Assembly: GCA_021298355.1 (NCBI GenBank)
Contig: JAJTEH010000008.1
Span: 1-64,000, forward strand
DNA: 64,000 nucleotides
Direction of reading: 5' to 3'
DNA from: Flammeovirgaceae bacterium
GTDB taxonomy: Bacteria; Bacteroidota; Bacteroidia; Cytophagales; Cyclobacteriaceae
This document shows positions 34,899-44,100 of the stretch, in pieces; position 1 is the first letter of the stretch, and every line of letters starts with the position of its first letter. The notes below the pieces were generated by a model. It made no database searches, was not told the origin of the DNA, and saw nothing but the letters and a program-made list of their open reading frames with translations. A program made the translations under genes and the position numbers.

Positions 34899-35834
34899 TT
34901 AAACAAGTAGTTTCGGATAAATCAAATCGGCTTTCTCGTTCTCAAAACTTTTTGCGAGCGATGCTGTGCTTCGTTGTACAGCTATAGCAAGCGGGCTTCT
35001 TTCTTGCCCAAGTAAGGTGTCTGCGGTGGCTAAACCCAATAAGTACTTTTTTGCATGTGTGTTTAATTGGGTAAAATCTTCGCCATTGTTTATCCAATCG
35101 CATACCATCGCATCTACAAAAGGTCTGTAGGGTTCCATTATATCATCGGCCAGGCAATAATGGTTATATTGGTTACGGTGGTATATACCCAACGTGGGCA
35201 GTAAGCCCGAACCAACTAAACTTCGGGCAACAATTGCCCGCAGTATAGCATAGCCATAATTTAAAAAGAAGTTAGGCGCATGGCCTTCGCGCTCTCGTTT
35301 AAAGGTTGGTAGTTGCGGAAACAAATTTTTCCAATAATAGGCTGCTGCTTTGGCTTCGGTATTATCGGCATCGCCAGAGCGTACATCGTTTGCCCATTTA
35401 CGCAAGTTCCCGCTTTCTACTTTTTGCTTTTCCAGTAAGGTTGCCTGATTAACTATTTTAGCTTTAATCGTTTGTTGCCATAATTGTTTTAGTAAGGGCT
35501 GCGATGCATTTATCTGCGCTTTAAACCTAGCACTTTGTAAGGTATGCCCAGCCAGGTTTAACAGCAAGCCAGTGGGCATGTGCGTGGCATTACACGTTAT
35601 AAGGGCAACGTTATTTTCTAAAAGCCCATCTATTAAAAATTGGGTAATGGTTAAACGTGTATGGTCTAGAATAACTACGCCAATATCTTCAATGGGTATG
35701 GTGGCGTGTGCTTCTTTTTTAAATATTTCTGGCAGCGTATCATTCTTCTCTACCTCTGGCAGTCGTACAACAAGTTGATTATCTTTTCTACTAAGATAGG
35801 CAGGGTTTCCAAAGTATAGAGTACGTTTAATCAT
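34899..35834 (-). CDS. cas1: CRISPR-associated endonuclease Cas1
   Basis: 311 aa integrase for spacer acquisition, type II kind. N-terminal strand-rich domain begins KRTLYFGNPAYLSRKDNQLVV, with IEDIGVVILDH near 52-62. The active-site metal ligands are visible: Glu in DNTEAKAAAYYW near 160, His in LGIYHRNQYNHY near 225, and Asp/Glu in LADDIMEPYRPFVD near 238. Its ATG overlaps the end of the RAYT gene by 8 nt (shared ATGATTAA), so its translation is probably coupled to that gene. Confidence 0.96.
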   Translation of the reverse strand: MIKRTLYFGNPAYLSRKDNQLVVRLPEVEKNDTLPEIFKKEAHATIPIEDIGVVILDHTRLTITQFLIDGLLENNVALITCNATHMPTGLLLNLAGHTLQSARFKAQINASQPLLKQLWQQTIKAKIVNQATLLEKQKVESGNLRKWANDVRSGDADNTEAKAAAYYWKNLFPQLPTFKREREGHAPNFFLNYGYAILRAIVARSLVGSGLLPTLGIYHRNQYNHYCLADDIMEPYRPFVDAMVCDWINNGEDFTQLNTHAKKYLLGLATADTLLGQERSPLAIAVQRSTASLAKSFENEKADLIYPKLLV

Positions 35835-36423
35835 ATGGCAAATACGTTAGTTGTTGTGTTTGCTGATGGAGTTTTACAAACTCTTCTTTGTTACCAAACC
35901 AATCGATTACATATTGTTGATCAGGCTTTAACGTGGGCATTAGAAATTCGGTATACGAACTCCATTTCCAATCTGTAAGGTTTGTAACAAAGCCGTGATG
36001 TAGCGGATTGCGGTGTATGTACAAGATTACGGATGTAAGGTAACTGTCGTCTACAATTTCTTTTCTTTTAAATGCACGCATAAAAAGAGAACCTCTGCGG
36101 TTGTAAAATTTATTATACGCTTTAGAATAGGCGTTGAAGAGGTGACTGAATTGCAGTATTATATTTTTAGAGAGCAAGTCGGGTTGGTGCTGAATACTTT
36201 CGTTAAACTTAGTAGAAAAGATAGTGTGTACTTCCTTCTCGCTTTTTACTTTTACAAGTAGATGAAGATGGTTGGGCATTAAACACCACGCATACGTTGT
36301 GGCAACAGGCGAAATAAATTCCTGATATCGCTTGAGAAAATATCTGTAGTTTTCATCGTTGCGAAAAAGATTTTCGTTGCCGTTAGCATGCGTGTAGATA
36401 TGGTATAGTTTATCAGTTTCCAA
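35827..36423 (-). CDS. Y1/HUH REP-associated tyrosine transposase (RAYT)
   Basis: 198 aa single-domain IS200-like transposase (TnpA-REP family). Metal-binding motif in CLMPNHLHLLVKV near 46-58, and a likely catalytic Tyr in NAYSKAYNKFYNRRGSLF near 100-115, then YIHRNPLHHGFV and WKWSSYTEF, the family C-terminal signatures. It sits between cas9 and cas1 and its last 8 nt overlap the cas1 start. A perfect palindrome lies 16 bp upstream of its start. All motifs are intact, so it may be active or domesticated. Insertion by chance with secondary fusion to the operon is the main alternative. Confidence 0.88.
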   Translation of the reverse strand: METDKLYHIYTHANGNENLFRNDENYRYFLKRYQEFISPVATTYAWCLMPNHLHLLVKVKSEKEVHTIFSTKFNESIQHQPDLLSKNIILQFSHLFNAYSKAYNKFYNRRGSLFMRAFKRKEIVDDSYLTSVILYIHRNPLHHGFVTNLTDWKWSSYTEFLMPTLKPDQQYVIDWFGNKEEFVKLHQQTQQLTYLPYD

Positions 36424-36438
36424 ATGAAATATCGTTTT

Positions 36439-36468
36439 AGACCTGACAGGTGAATACCTGTCAGGTCT
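36439..36468. repeat. Perfect palindrome between cas9 and RAYT
   Basis: AGACCTGACAGGT, loop GAAT, ACCTGTCAGGTCT: 13-bp perfect arms, no T-run on the minus strand after it. It is the sort of hairpin that RAYT proteins recognise. It lies in the transcribed spacer between the cas9 stop and RAYT start, where it could also shape the mRNA. Confidence 0.8.
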
Positions 36469-36481
36469 TAAGTTATTTTAA

Positions 36482-39400
36482 TTAGTACTCGCCTACTTTT
36501 ACTATTTGTCCAATATGATTGATTCTGACTTTTAACATTTCTTTTATTCCATTTAGACTACACCTTCTGTATGCGATATCTTTTAATTGGGTATTTACAT
36601 CAACTGTTGTTTCCAGATGATGTCTAAACCAATAGTCATTTGTTGCAATTTTTTGTACTCTAAATAAGTTAGGGCTTATTTCTTTGTAATTTTTACTGTC
36701 TAGCAAGTTAATTTCTTTCGGATTGAAGCCTGTTTTTTCATTCGGAAATACGAAGTATTCGTTTTGTTTCATGGTAAACATAAACTGCCAACCCAGATTT
36801 TTATTAAACTCTGTGTCTATTACAGGCAAACCTGCATTTATTAATTCTACGGCATCAAAAAATGAAACAACCCTTTCCTGAAGAATTCCTTTTTCATCCT
36901 TATATATGGCTACGTGATGATTATTTCCGGTGCTTACAAAATCAACTGGAATAGCATTTCCGTTTTTATCAAGGATTTCTTTTCCAAAGTGATCTTTCTT
37001 AACATGTAAAGGTTGTGCATTACTTACACCACTTATGGTTACGCGCTTAATAGATATTCCTTTATCTCTGTTTAGCCAAATTGGATTTTTATCTAAATCG
37101 GAAAATGCTTTTTTGGGATCATTTCCAAATTCCTTTAATCGATCAGATAAAATTTGTCTTACTTTAGCATCTAATACTTTTTCTATGGTTTTGTCATCTT
37201 TAAAGTTTTCAGGTGTTACATCCTTACGGATGGAGTAGTCAGACTCTAACCAGCTAAGCGTGACTATTTCCGGCATTATTTCAGATTTTTTCTCATCTAA
37301 GTAAATCGGATTTTTGGATAGAGTATTTTTTCCCGAAAATGCTTTTTTGGGATCGTTTCCATTTTCGTTAAATCTCGTTAGCAAATGCATTTTATACGTA
37401 GGATTGGAAACCTTATTTATAGTTTCTAAATCAAACTTTGCACTAACTTTTTCTTCTTTTTGTACAGGATAAAAGTATTTTCCGTATACTGTTTCTTTAT
37501 GCAATTGGCCTCTGGGTGTTAGTTCTGTTTTTATCTTTACACCTTTTGATGTCGGAATTTTATTTTTATTCTTTGTTACAACTTTGTTTTTGGCTTTGTG
37601 CGACACCAAAACATTTTCAAGCTGTTCTTTTGCTAGCACCCTGAAATTAGGAATAGGCAGATTAAAAACTCTTTTATTACTTCCACTATCATCTTTTACA
37701 ACATGGGTTTCTTTTTCTTCTATGTGTTTTATGTTTTTATATTCCTTGTGCGATTCGTAATAGCGGGCGTTTAAATTATTTAGATATTGTATATGACTAT
37801 GTTTAGTAAAGGCAACAGTTAATGCATCCATTGCGTGGTGCCGATGGTCGTTGCGTTTACTCCAATCGATTATACGCTCCTTAAAAGTTCCATCTTTCTT
37901 TTCAACTTTTTCAGTAAGTCCAAGTTTTTTAAATTTATCAAAGTTTAACTCTTGCATCAGGTTTACTAATCCCCAATCTTCTCTCAAACGTTCTGTAATG
38001 CTTCCAGTTGTTGAGAGAACAGATCGTGTTATTTCCAAAAGCATTTTCTTTGCCTGTTTAGCAATATATTGAGTGTCTCTTAAATCTCTTTCGATGAAAC
38101 CATCTCCAATTTCCGATTCTCTTTTTTGTAGTTTCAAAAATTTAGCTTTACCGATTCCTTCGATGTTATTTTTCTTATTTACTTCAAATAGCTTTTCAAT
38201 TCTTTGTAGAAATTCCTCTGCTTTGCTTTTTCCATATTCACTTTCTATGTAGTCGAATGCTGTACGATTACTTTTCTTTAAGTTATCTTTTCTATAGATG
38301 ACAGTTTTATTAGAGAAACTGTCATCAAATAGTCTTGCTTGGGGGATAATATGATCTATATCAATCTGTTTGCTGAAAAGTATCTCTCTAGGAATGTAAG
38401 TATCTGTGTACAAATCTTTATAACCATTATTTTTTAATTCTTCGTACAGTTTATATCTAATGATGTCGTTACGACTAGGATTTTTAACTCCAAACTCGCT
38501 TTGCAATAGTTTTACAATTTTTTCATGCTGTATTTTAGCTGCTCCAATGTTAGCCGACATTTCTGATCTTTCTTTTGCACTTTTCTTTAATTCTCTCGCA
38601 AGTTCTATACGTATTTCATCAAAATGGAAAGGCTTAATTATTTTCCCACCTTCATCTTTTTTACTATTTACTTCAATTAATGTGTTAACCACGTTAATCA
38701 TTTGGTTGAGTATTTTTTCTACAACAGGATTTCTTAAACTATTCTTTTTTAAAATTTCCAACTTTGGCTTTAGCGGCCTACTATTTATTTCTTCTTTTGT
38801 AAGCGATTCGGCAGAATGTTTATAGCCAGCAAGGGCGCATGCTTCGCTATATTTATTTTCCTTGATAAAAGGAAAAATTTTACGAATAGCTTTTGTACTA
38901 AGGCTTCCATAGTCATCTTGTAAAGCTATGTTAGCGAGTATTTGAGCGTGTTCTTTTTTAAAGCCAAATTTATCTTCTAATGCTTTGTATAATTTATCAT
39001 TTCCACTTACTGAATTATCTCCTTCATATGAATATAGTAAATGCCAAAGTTGATACGATAATTGTTGTTCAAATTCTTTGTTTTTAAGTTCTGAATCAAA
39101 TTCCAGAATTTGTGTTTTTATATTTAGTGAATTGAAAATTTCTCGTACTATTCTCCTTATTTCATTTGCCGAAACATCAATTTTACTTAAATCAATTTCG
39201 TCTTTGCTTTGTTTTGTTTTTAGTAAATCCTTTGTGTCGTAACCTTCGATTTCAAGAATCTCTAAGTAAGCCTGAAGTAGCACTTTGTTTGTGTTATTCC
39301 CCTCTAATTCTGGATAATTCAGTTCCCATTCAGATGTTTCATATCCCAATAGTTTAATAGCTACATCGCTTTTTATATTTCCTTTCACATTTAACTCATC

Positions 39401-40774
39401 AAATAATACTTGTTTCGCTGTTAAATCCAAAGTAATCTCAGTCTCACTATTTTGTATGATTTCTGCTGAAAGTTTGTTCTTTGATTTCCTTTTTCTTTTG
39501 AGTAAGCAGTTATTTAAGGTTTGCCAAATTTTAAATTCCTGAAATAATGGGGAAGATTTCGGGGTTACTTTCATGCCCACTGTTGTTTCAACTATTTTCC
39601 CTTCCTTCTTGATTTGGATTTGCTTTTTTTCAAATTCGCAAAGGCTGATTAAATCTTTTTGAGATTTCAATCTTCGTTGATAAAAAATGATAATGTCTCT
39701 GATTTCAGTTTTTAGTACAGCAGTTAATTCTGAGTGATGTTTTGATTGTTCTTTCCAAATGGCTTCAAATTCATCCAAATAATCTTGTCTATAGAATACC
39801 TGATTTTTTAATTTAGTGTGCGGATTTTGTTTCAATTGCTTGTATAGATATTGTCCAACAGTTTCTTTATTGAAATATAGTTCTTTACTTCTATCGCTGA
39901 TTGACCCAAGGTAACCGCTCGAGTTGTTGATATTGCTATTGATTTCACTAATTACATAAGCTGCCTCTTCTTTATTTAGTTTATCCGTAATGGCTTTGCT
40001 TCGCCATTCGTATGCTCTTATTAGTTTTTCTTCTCTTGTTCCTTTATTTTCTGCTGTATTAAATTTATACTTTGCCCAAAAGGAAGAAGATGTTCCTCTT
40101 AATCCTTTACCTAAAAGTTCTTGGTAAAACTCATTATTAAATATTTCAGGATAAAATTTACTCTGACATTCCCACACAGTATCGAATTCGCGTTGTAAGT
40201 CTGAACGATAAAAATCAGGAATATATTTTTTGCCATCCTTTAAATGTTGATAGACTAATTGTCCTGGAGTTAAGTTTTGCTCATACAATTGTTTCGCTAT
40301 GGTCATCCCGTCAATGGCCTTTCCTTCGTCTTCATTTTTTGATTTTCTACTGCTTTTGTAGCCTCTTTTTTTATTAATTGCCAAAAGTATTCTGGCAATT
40401 TGATCTTTTTCTACTCTTTCCAAGACTGCTTTCGCTCTTAGTCCCCAGGTTTCGTGTGTTGTGTTTTTACCGTCTTCAGTTAAAACTGTTTCTTCAGAAA
40501 TAACATTTGCCTTACGAAGTACTTCAATAAGATTTTTTCTTCGGTCTTTATAGCGATTTAAAATTCTTCTAGCTCCTCTTTTTAAGGTTCTATCAGCATT
40601 GATTGAAACTGACTTTCCCTTTTCGAAATTAGTTTGTTCATCTATCGATAGAGGTATAATTCTTACTCCAAGCATGTTAATGGATGAATTTTCTGGCTTT
40701 TCGCCTTCAATAACATGGGCAAAACCAATTGATGTAGTTCCTAAATCTAGTCCGATTATATTTTTTGTTTTCAT
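36482..40774 (-). CDS. cas9: CRISPR-associated endonuclease Cas9, type II-C
   Basis: 1430 aa. RuvC-I Asp10 (IIGLDLGTTSIGFA), arginine-rich bridge helix 62-90, RuvC-II Glu724 (IRIELAREL), HNH 803-845 with Asp807-His808 (IDIDHIIPQ) and Asn831, and RuvC-III His980/Asp983 (HRHHAMDAL). All catalytic residues are present, so double-strand cleavage is expected. It is at the large end for II-C, similar to other Bacteroidetes Cas9. The C-terminal half carries a repeated GNDPKKAFS...KNPI-x-L motif (1137-1160 and 1215-1235). The tracrRNA runs divergently from its 5' end. Confidence 0.98.
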   Translation of the reverse strand: MKTKNIIGLDLGTTSIGFAHVIEGEKPENSSINMLGVRIIPLSIDEQTNFEKGKSVSINADRTLKRGARRILNRYKDRRKNLIEVLRKANVISEETVLTEDGKNTTHETWGLRAKAVLERVEKDQIARILLAINKKRGYKSSRKSKNEDEGKAIDGMTIAKQLYEQNLTPGQLVYQHLKDGKKYIPDFYRSDLQREFDTVWECQSKFYPEIFNNEFYQELLGKGLRGTSSSFWAKYKFNTAENKGTREEKLIRAYEWRSKAITDKLNKEEAAYVISEINSNINNSSGYLGSISDRSKELYFNKETVGQYLYKQLKQNPHTKLKNQVFYRQDYLDEFEAIWKEQSKHHSELTAVLKTEIRDIIIFYQRRLKSQKDLISLCEFEKKQIQIKKEGKIVETTVGMKVTPKSSPLFQEFKIWQTLNNCLLKRKRKSKNKLSAEIIQNSETEITLDLTAKQVLFDELNVKGNIKSDVAIKLLGYETSEWELNYPELEGNNTNKVLLQAYLEILEIEGYDTKDLLKTKQSKDEIDLSKIDVSANEIRRIVREIFNSLNIKTQILEFDSELKNKEFEQQLSYQLWHLLYSYEGDNSVSGNDKLYKALEDKFGFKKEHAQILANIALQDDYGSLSTKAIRKIFPFIKENKYSEACALAGYKHSAESLTKEEINSRPLKPKLEILKKNSLRNPVVEKILNQMINVVNTLIEVNSKKDEGGKIIKPFHFDEIRIELARELKKSAKERSEMSANIGAAKIQHEKIVKLLQSEFGVKNPSRNDIIRYKLYEELKNNGYKDLYTDTYIPREILFSKQIDIDHIIPQARLFDDSFSNKTVIYRKDNLKKSNRTAFDYIESEYGKSKAEEFLQRIEKLFEVNKKNNIEGIGKAKFLKLQKRESEIGDGFIERDLRDTQYIAKQAKKMLLEITRSVLSTTGSITERLREDWGLVNLMQELNFDKFKKLGLTEKVEKKDGTFKERIIDWSKRNDHRHHAMDALTVAFTKHSHIQYLNNLNARYYESHKEYKNIKHIEEKETHVVKDDSGSNKRVFNLPIPNFRVLAKEQLENVLVSHKAKNKVVTKNKNKIPTSKGVKIKTELTPRGQLHKETVYGKYFYPVQKEEKVSAKFDLETINKVSNPTYKMHLLTRFNENGNDPKKAFSGKNTLSKNPIYLDEKKSEIMPEIVTLSWLESDYSIRKDVTPENFKDDKTIEKVLDAKVRQILSDRLKEFGNDPKKAFSDLDKNPIWLNRDKGISIKRVTISGVSNAQPLHVKKDHFGKEILDKNGNAIPVDFVSTGNNHHVAIYKDEKGILQERVVSFFDAVELINAGLPVIDTEFNKNLGWQFMFTMKQNEYFVFPNEKTGFNPKEINLLDSKNYKEISPNLFRVQKIATNDYWFRHHLETTVDVNTQLKDIAYRRCSLNGIKEMLKVRINHIGQIVKVGEY

Positions 40775-40778
40775 ATTT

Positions 40779-40807
40779 TTTGAATTCTATTTTTTTCGTT
40801 TACTTTG
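40779..40807 (+). promoter_or_regulatory. Weak candidate promoter of tracrRNA
   Basis: TTTG (40779-40782) and TTACTTTG (40800-40807, one mismatch to TAnnTTTG) are 17 bp apart, a little short. Initiation near 40812 would place the tracrRNA start at the anti-repeat. It overlaps the cas9 5' side, so the two promoters must be interleaved. Confidence 0.3.
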
Positions 40808-40810
40808 ATT

Positions 40811-40889
40811 TTGAAAGCAAATCACAATAAGGATTATTCCGTTGTGAAAACATTCAAGTCGCCTCGTCTTACAATACGGGGCTTTTTTA
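40811..40889 (+). ncRNA. tracrRNA
   Basis: TTGAAAGCAAATCACAA (40811-40827) is an exact 17-nt complement of the repeat's first part. It is followed by AAGGATTATTCC (a short nexus-like stem), GTTGTGAAAACATT, then the terminator stem GCCTCGT (40861-40867) / ACGGGGC (40876-40882) and six T. It is on the plus strand, opposite to cas9. Layout and sequence fit Bacteroidetes type II-C tracrRNA. Confidence 0.93.
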
Positions 40890-41048
40890 TTTTATCATAT
40901 AGCTCAAATTATTTATTCTTTCGCCAACGAGTTATAAAGGATTCTTGAAAATATGTATTTTCCTTTTTATTACAAAATATGCAGGATATGCGTTACTAAA
41001 GAATTTAGTTGATGGATCGTGAACCCTGAATAAGGTATAGTAGTCGTC
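40890..41048. other. Intergenic stretch, no gene seen
   Basis: The 160 bp between the tracrRNA terminator and the purL terminator has no ORF or clear signal. I saw no copy of the tRNA-Leu 3' end here that would mark the right boundary of the island. Confidence 0.4.
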
Positions 41049-41080
41049 AAAAAAAACACCTGCTTTTCCTGCAGGTGTTT
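41049..41080 (-). terminator. Intrinsic terminator of purL
   Basis: On the minus strand AAACACCTGC, loop AGGAAAA, GCAGGTGTTT, then a run of T, 25 nt after the purL stop. Confidence 0.85.
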
Positions 41081-41104
41081 CTTAAACTTAATTTTAAACT
41101 TTCA

Positions 41105-44100
41105 TTATTTCTTTCTTGCCTGCACCCACTCAAACGCATTGATGAAGGCATGCAACCACGGAGAGTAGTCGTGTTGGGTTTTACCTGCCGGATAGTGTGG
41201 CCAGTTCCACGCAAATAACGATCGCTCTATATGCGGCATAATGGCTAAATGTCGTCCATCGTGCGAACACAAAGCTGCCGTTGCAAAATCTGAATCATTA
41301 GGATTACCAGGATATTGATGGTAAGCAAAAGTGGCCGCTTGCTGATAAGCACTAAAGTCGGGCAATACAAATCGTCCTTCTCCGTGCGCAAGCCACACAC
41401 CCATTTGTGTGCCTACCAAATTGCTAAACATAACGGAGTTATTTTGCGGAATGGTGATGCTCACAAATGCACTCTCGTAACGACCAGAACCATTATGGTG
41501 CATGCGTGGATGGTGTTCTTTTAACTCAGGATAAAGTAGCCCTAATTCCATCATCAATTGGCAACCATTACATACGCCTAAACTCAACGTATCGGGACGG
41601 GCGTAAAATTTTTCTAAGGCTTGCTTTGCTTTTTCATTATACATAAAAGCACCTGCCCATCCTTTGGCAGAGCCCAATACATCAGAGTTAGAGAAACCAC
41701 CTACGAAAGCAATCATCTGTACATCCTCTAATGTTTCGCGTCCGCTGATGAGGTCTGTCATGTGTACATCTTTAACATCGAAGCCGGCAGTATGCAGGGC
41801 ATAAGCCATTTCTCTGTCGCCATTAGAACCTTTCTCGCGGATGATAGCCGCTACTATACCCGAACGTTGTGTACGATGTGGATTAATGTTTACATCCGCC
41901 CATTTACCGGTGAAGAAGGTAGGAAATTGGTAGTGTAAAGGTTGGTTTTTATACTGTTCAAAACGTTGTTTGGCATGGATAGCACTGCGTTGCTGTTGGT
42001 CGAATAAATAAGAAGTAATAAACCAAGTATCACGTGCACGGTCTATGTCGATGGTTTCATCGTTTACTTTTGCAGTGCGCTCAGTTGTAATAGTAGCAAT
42101 AGTTGAGTAAACGATATTCAGTGATGTTAAATAAGTTGCTAAACGATTGTCTTTAATCTGTAGCAATACGCCAGGATTTTCACTGAATAAAAATTTTGTA
42201 AGGTCTTTTTCTGCTGTTGCGATGTGTAATCCAATGTTTGGTGTTGGAAAACACATTTCAAGTAAAGAAGTGATTAAACCACCCGATGAAATATCGTGCC
42301 CTGCATATACCCATTCGTTGGTAATAGCATGCTGCACGGCATCAAAACATTTTTTGAAATATGAAAAGTCTGCGATATCCGGTGAGGCACTACCCAACTG
42401 ACCTAAAACTTGTGCTAAGGAAGAACCACCCAATTGTTTCTCGCACGATGAAAAATCTATGTAAAGAATAGAAGAGTTTTCTACGGGTTCTAAAGCAGGA
42501 CTAATTGTTTTACGAATATCACTTACTTCGGCTACGGCAGATATGATAACAGTGCCGGGCGATAATACTACTTTTCCATCCGGATATTTTTGTGTCATCG
42601 ACAAAGAATCTTTTCCGGTAGGAATATTGATACCAAGTTGAATGGCTGTTTCGCTCACGGCTTCAACAGCTGTATATAGTCGGGCGTTTTCTCCGCGTTG
42701 TTTAGCGGGCCACATCCAGTTGGCACTTAACGATACACCTTTTAAACCGTGGCTTAACGGAGCGAATACAATATTGGTTAAGGCTTTGGCAATGGCTATT
42801 CTGCTGCCTGCTTCTGCGTTTAGTAAGGCAATAGCTGGGGCGTGACCATTAGCCGTGGCAATACCTTTGAAGCTATTAAAATCCAAAGCCATTACCCCAA
42901 CGTTATTTAAGGGTAATTGTATGGCACCTGTTGTTTGTTGTGTGGCTACTCTACCTGTAACCGAGCGGTCAACTTTATTGGTGAGCCAGTCTTTACAAGC
43001 TACTGCTTCTACTTGTAATACTTGGTTAAGGTAGTTTGCCCACTCTTGGGGTTGGTACGATAAAGGTTGAAATTGAGTTTGATTGGTTTGATCGGTAAGA
43101 ATGGTTTTAGGCGATGAACCTAACAAATGCTTTACTTCGAAGTCGATTGGTCTTAAATCCGCATTTTTCTTCGCGAAAGTTAGTCGCTTATCTCCTGTAG
43201 CTTCACCAATGGCATAGAAAGGAGCGCGTTCACGTTCGGCTATACGTTGAAGTAAATTTAAATCTTCTTTTTTCATGGCCAAGCCCATGCGCTCTTGCGA
43301 TTCGTTGCTTAGCATTTCTCTTTCAGAAAGCGTTGGGTCGCCTTTGGGTAATTTATCCGTGTAAATTCTTCCACCTGTTTCTTCTAATAATTCGGATAAA
43401 CAATTGAAATGCCCGCCTGCACCGTGGTCGTGTATAGAAACAATCGGATTCTTATCCATTTCTGCTAATCCGCGAATGGCGTTCATAACGCGCTTTTGCA
43501 TTTCAGGATTTGAACGTTGGATGGCATTTAACTCAATGGCATTACCAAACTCACCAGTGTTTACAGAAGATACGGCTCCGCCTCCCATGCCAATGCGGTA
43601 GTTATCTCCTCCTAATAAAACAATCTGATCTTCAGCTTGCACATGTTCCTTCTGGCTATCTTCTTGTTTGGCATAACCGATACCACCAGCGAGCATGATT
43701 ACTTTATCGAAACCAAAACTTTTATCTTCTTCAAAATATTCTAAGGTTAATACACTTCCGTTGATTAAGGGTTGCCCGAATTTATTTCCGAAGTCGGATG
43801 CACCATCAGAAGCTTTGATTAAAATATCGGCCGGACTTTGATACAGCCAAGGTCTGGGTTGAAAAGGAATTTCCCAGGCTCTGTCTTTTTGTAATCGGCT
43901 GTAGCTTGTCATGTACACTGCCGTTCCGGCCAAAGGAATGGAGCCTTTTCCACCTGCTAAGCGATCGCGGATTTCGCCACCCGAGCCTGTAGCTGCACCG
44001 TTAAAAGGTTCGACTGTTGTAGGGAAGTTATGAGTTTCTGCTTTTAATGAAATTACACTATCAATAGATTTTAGTTGGAAGAAATCCGGTTTGTCTGGTG

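Noticed and set aside
36482-40774. Whether cas9 is broken or a dead Cas9
   Set aside because: The frame is continuous and Asp10, Glu724, Asp807-His808, Asn831, His980 and Asp983 are all in place.
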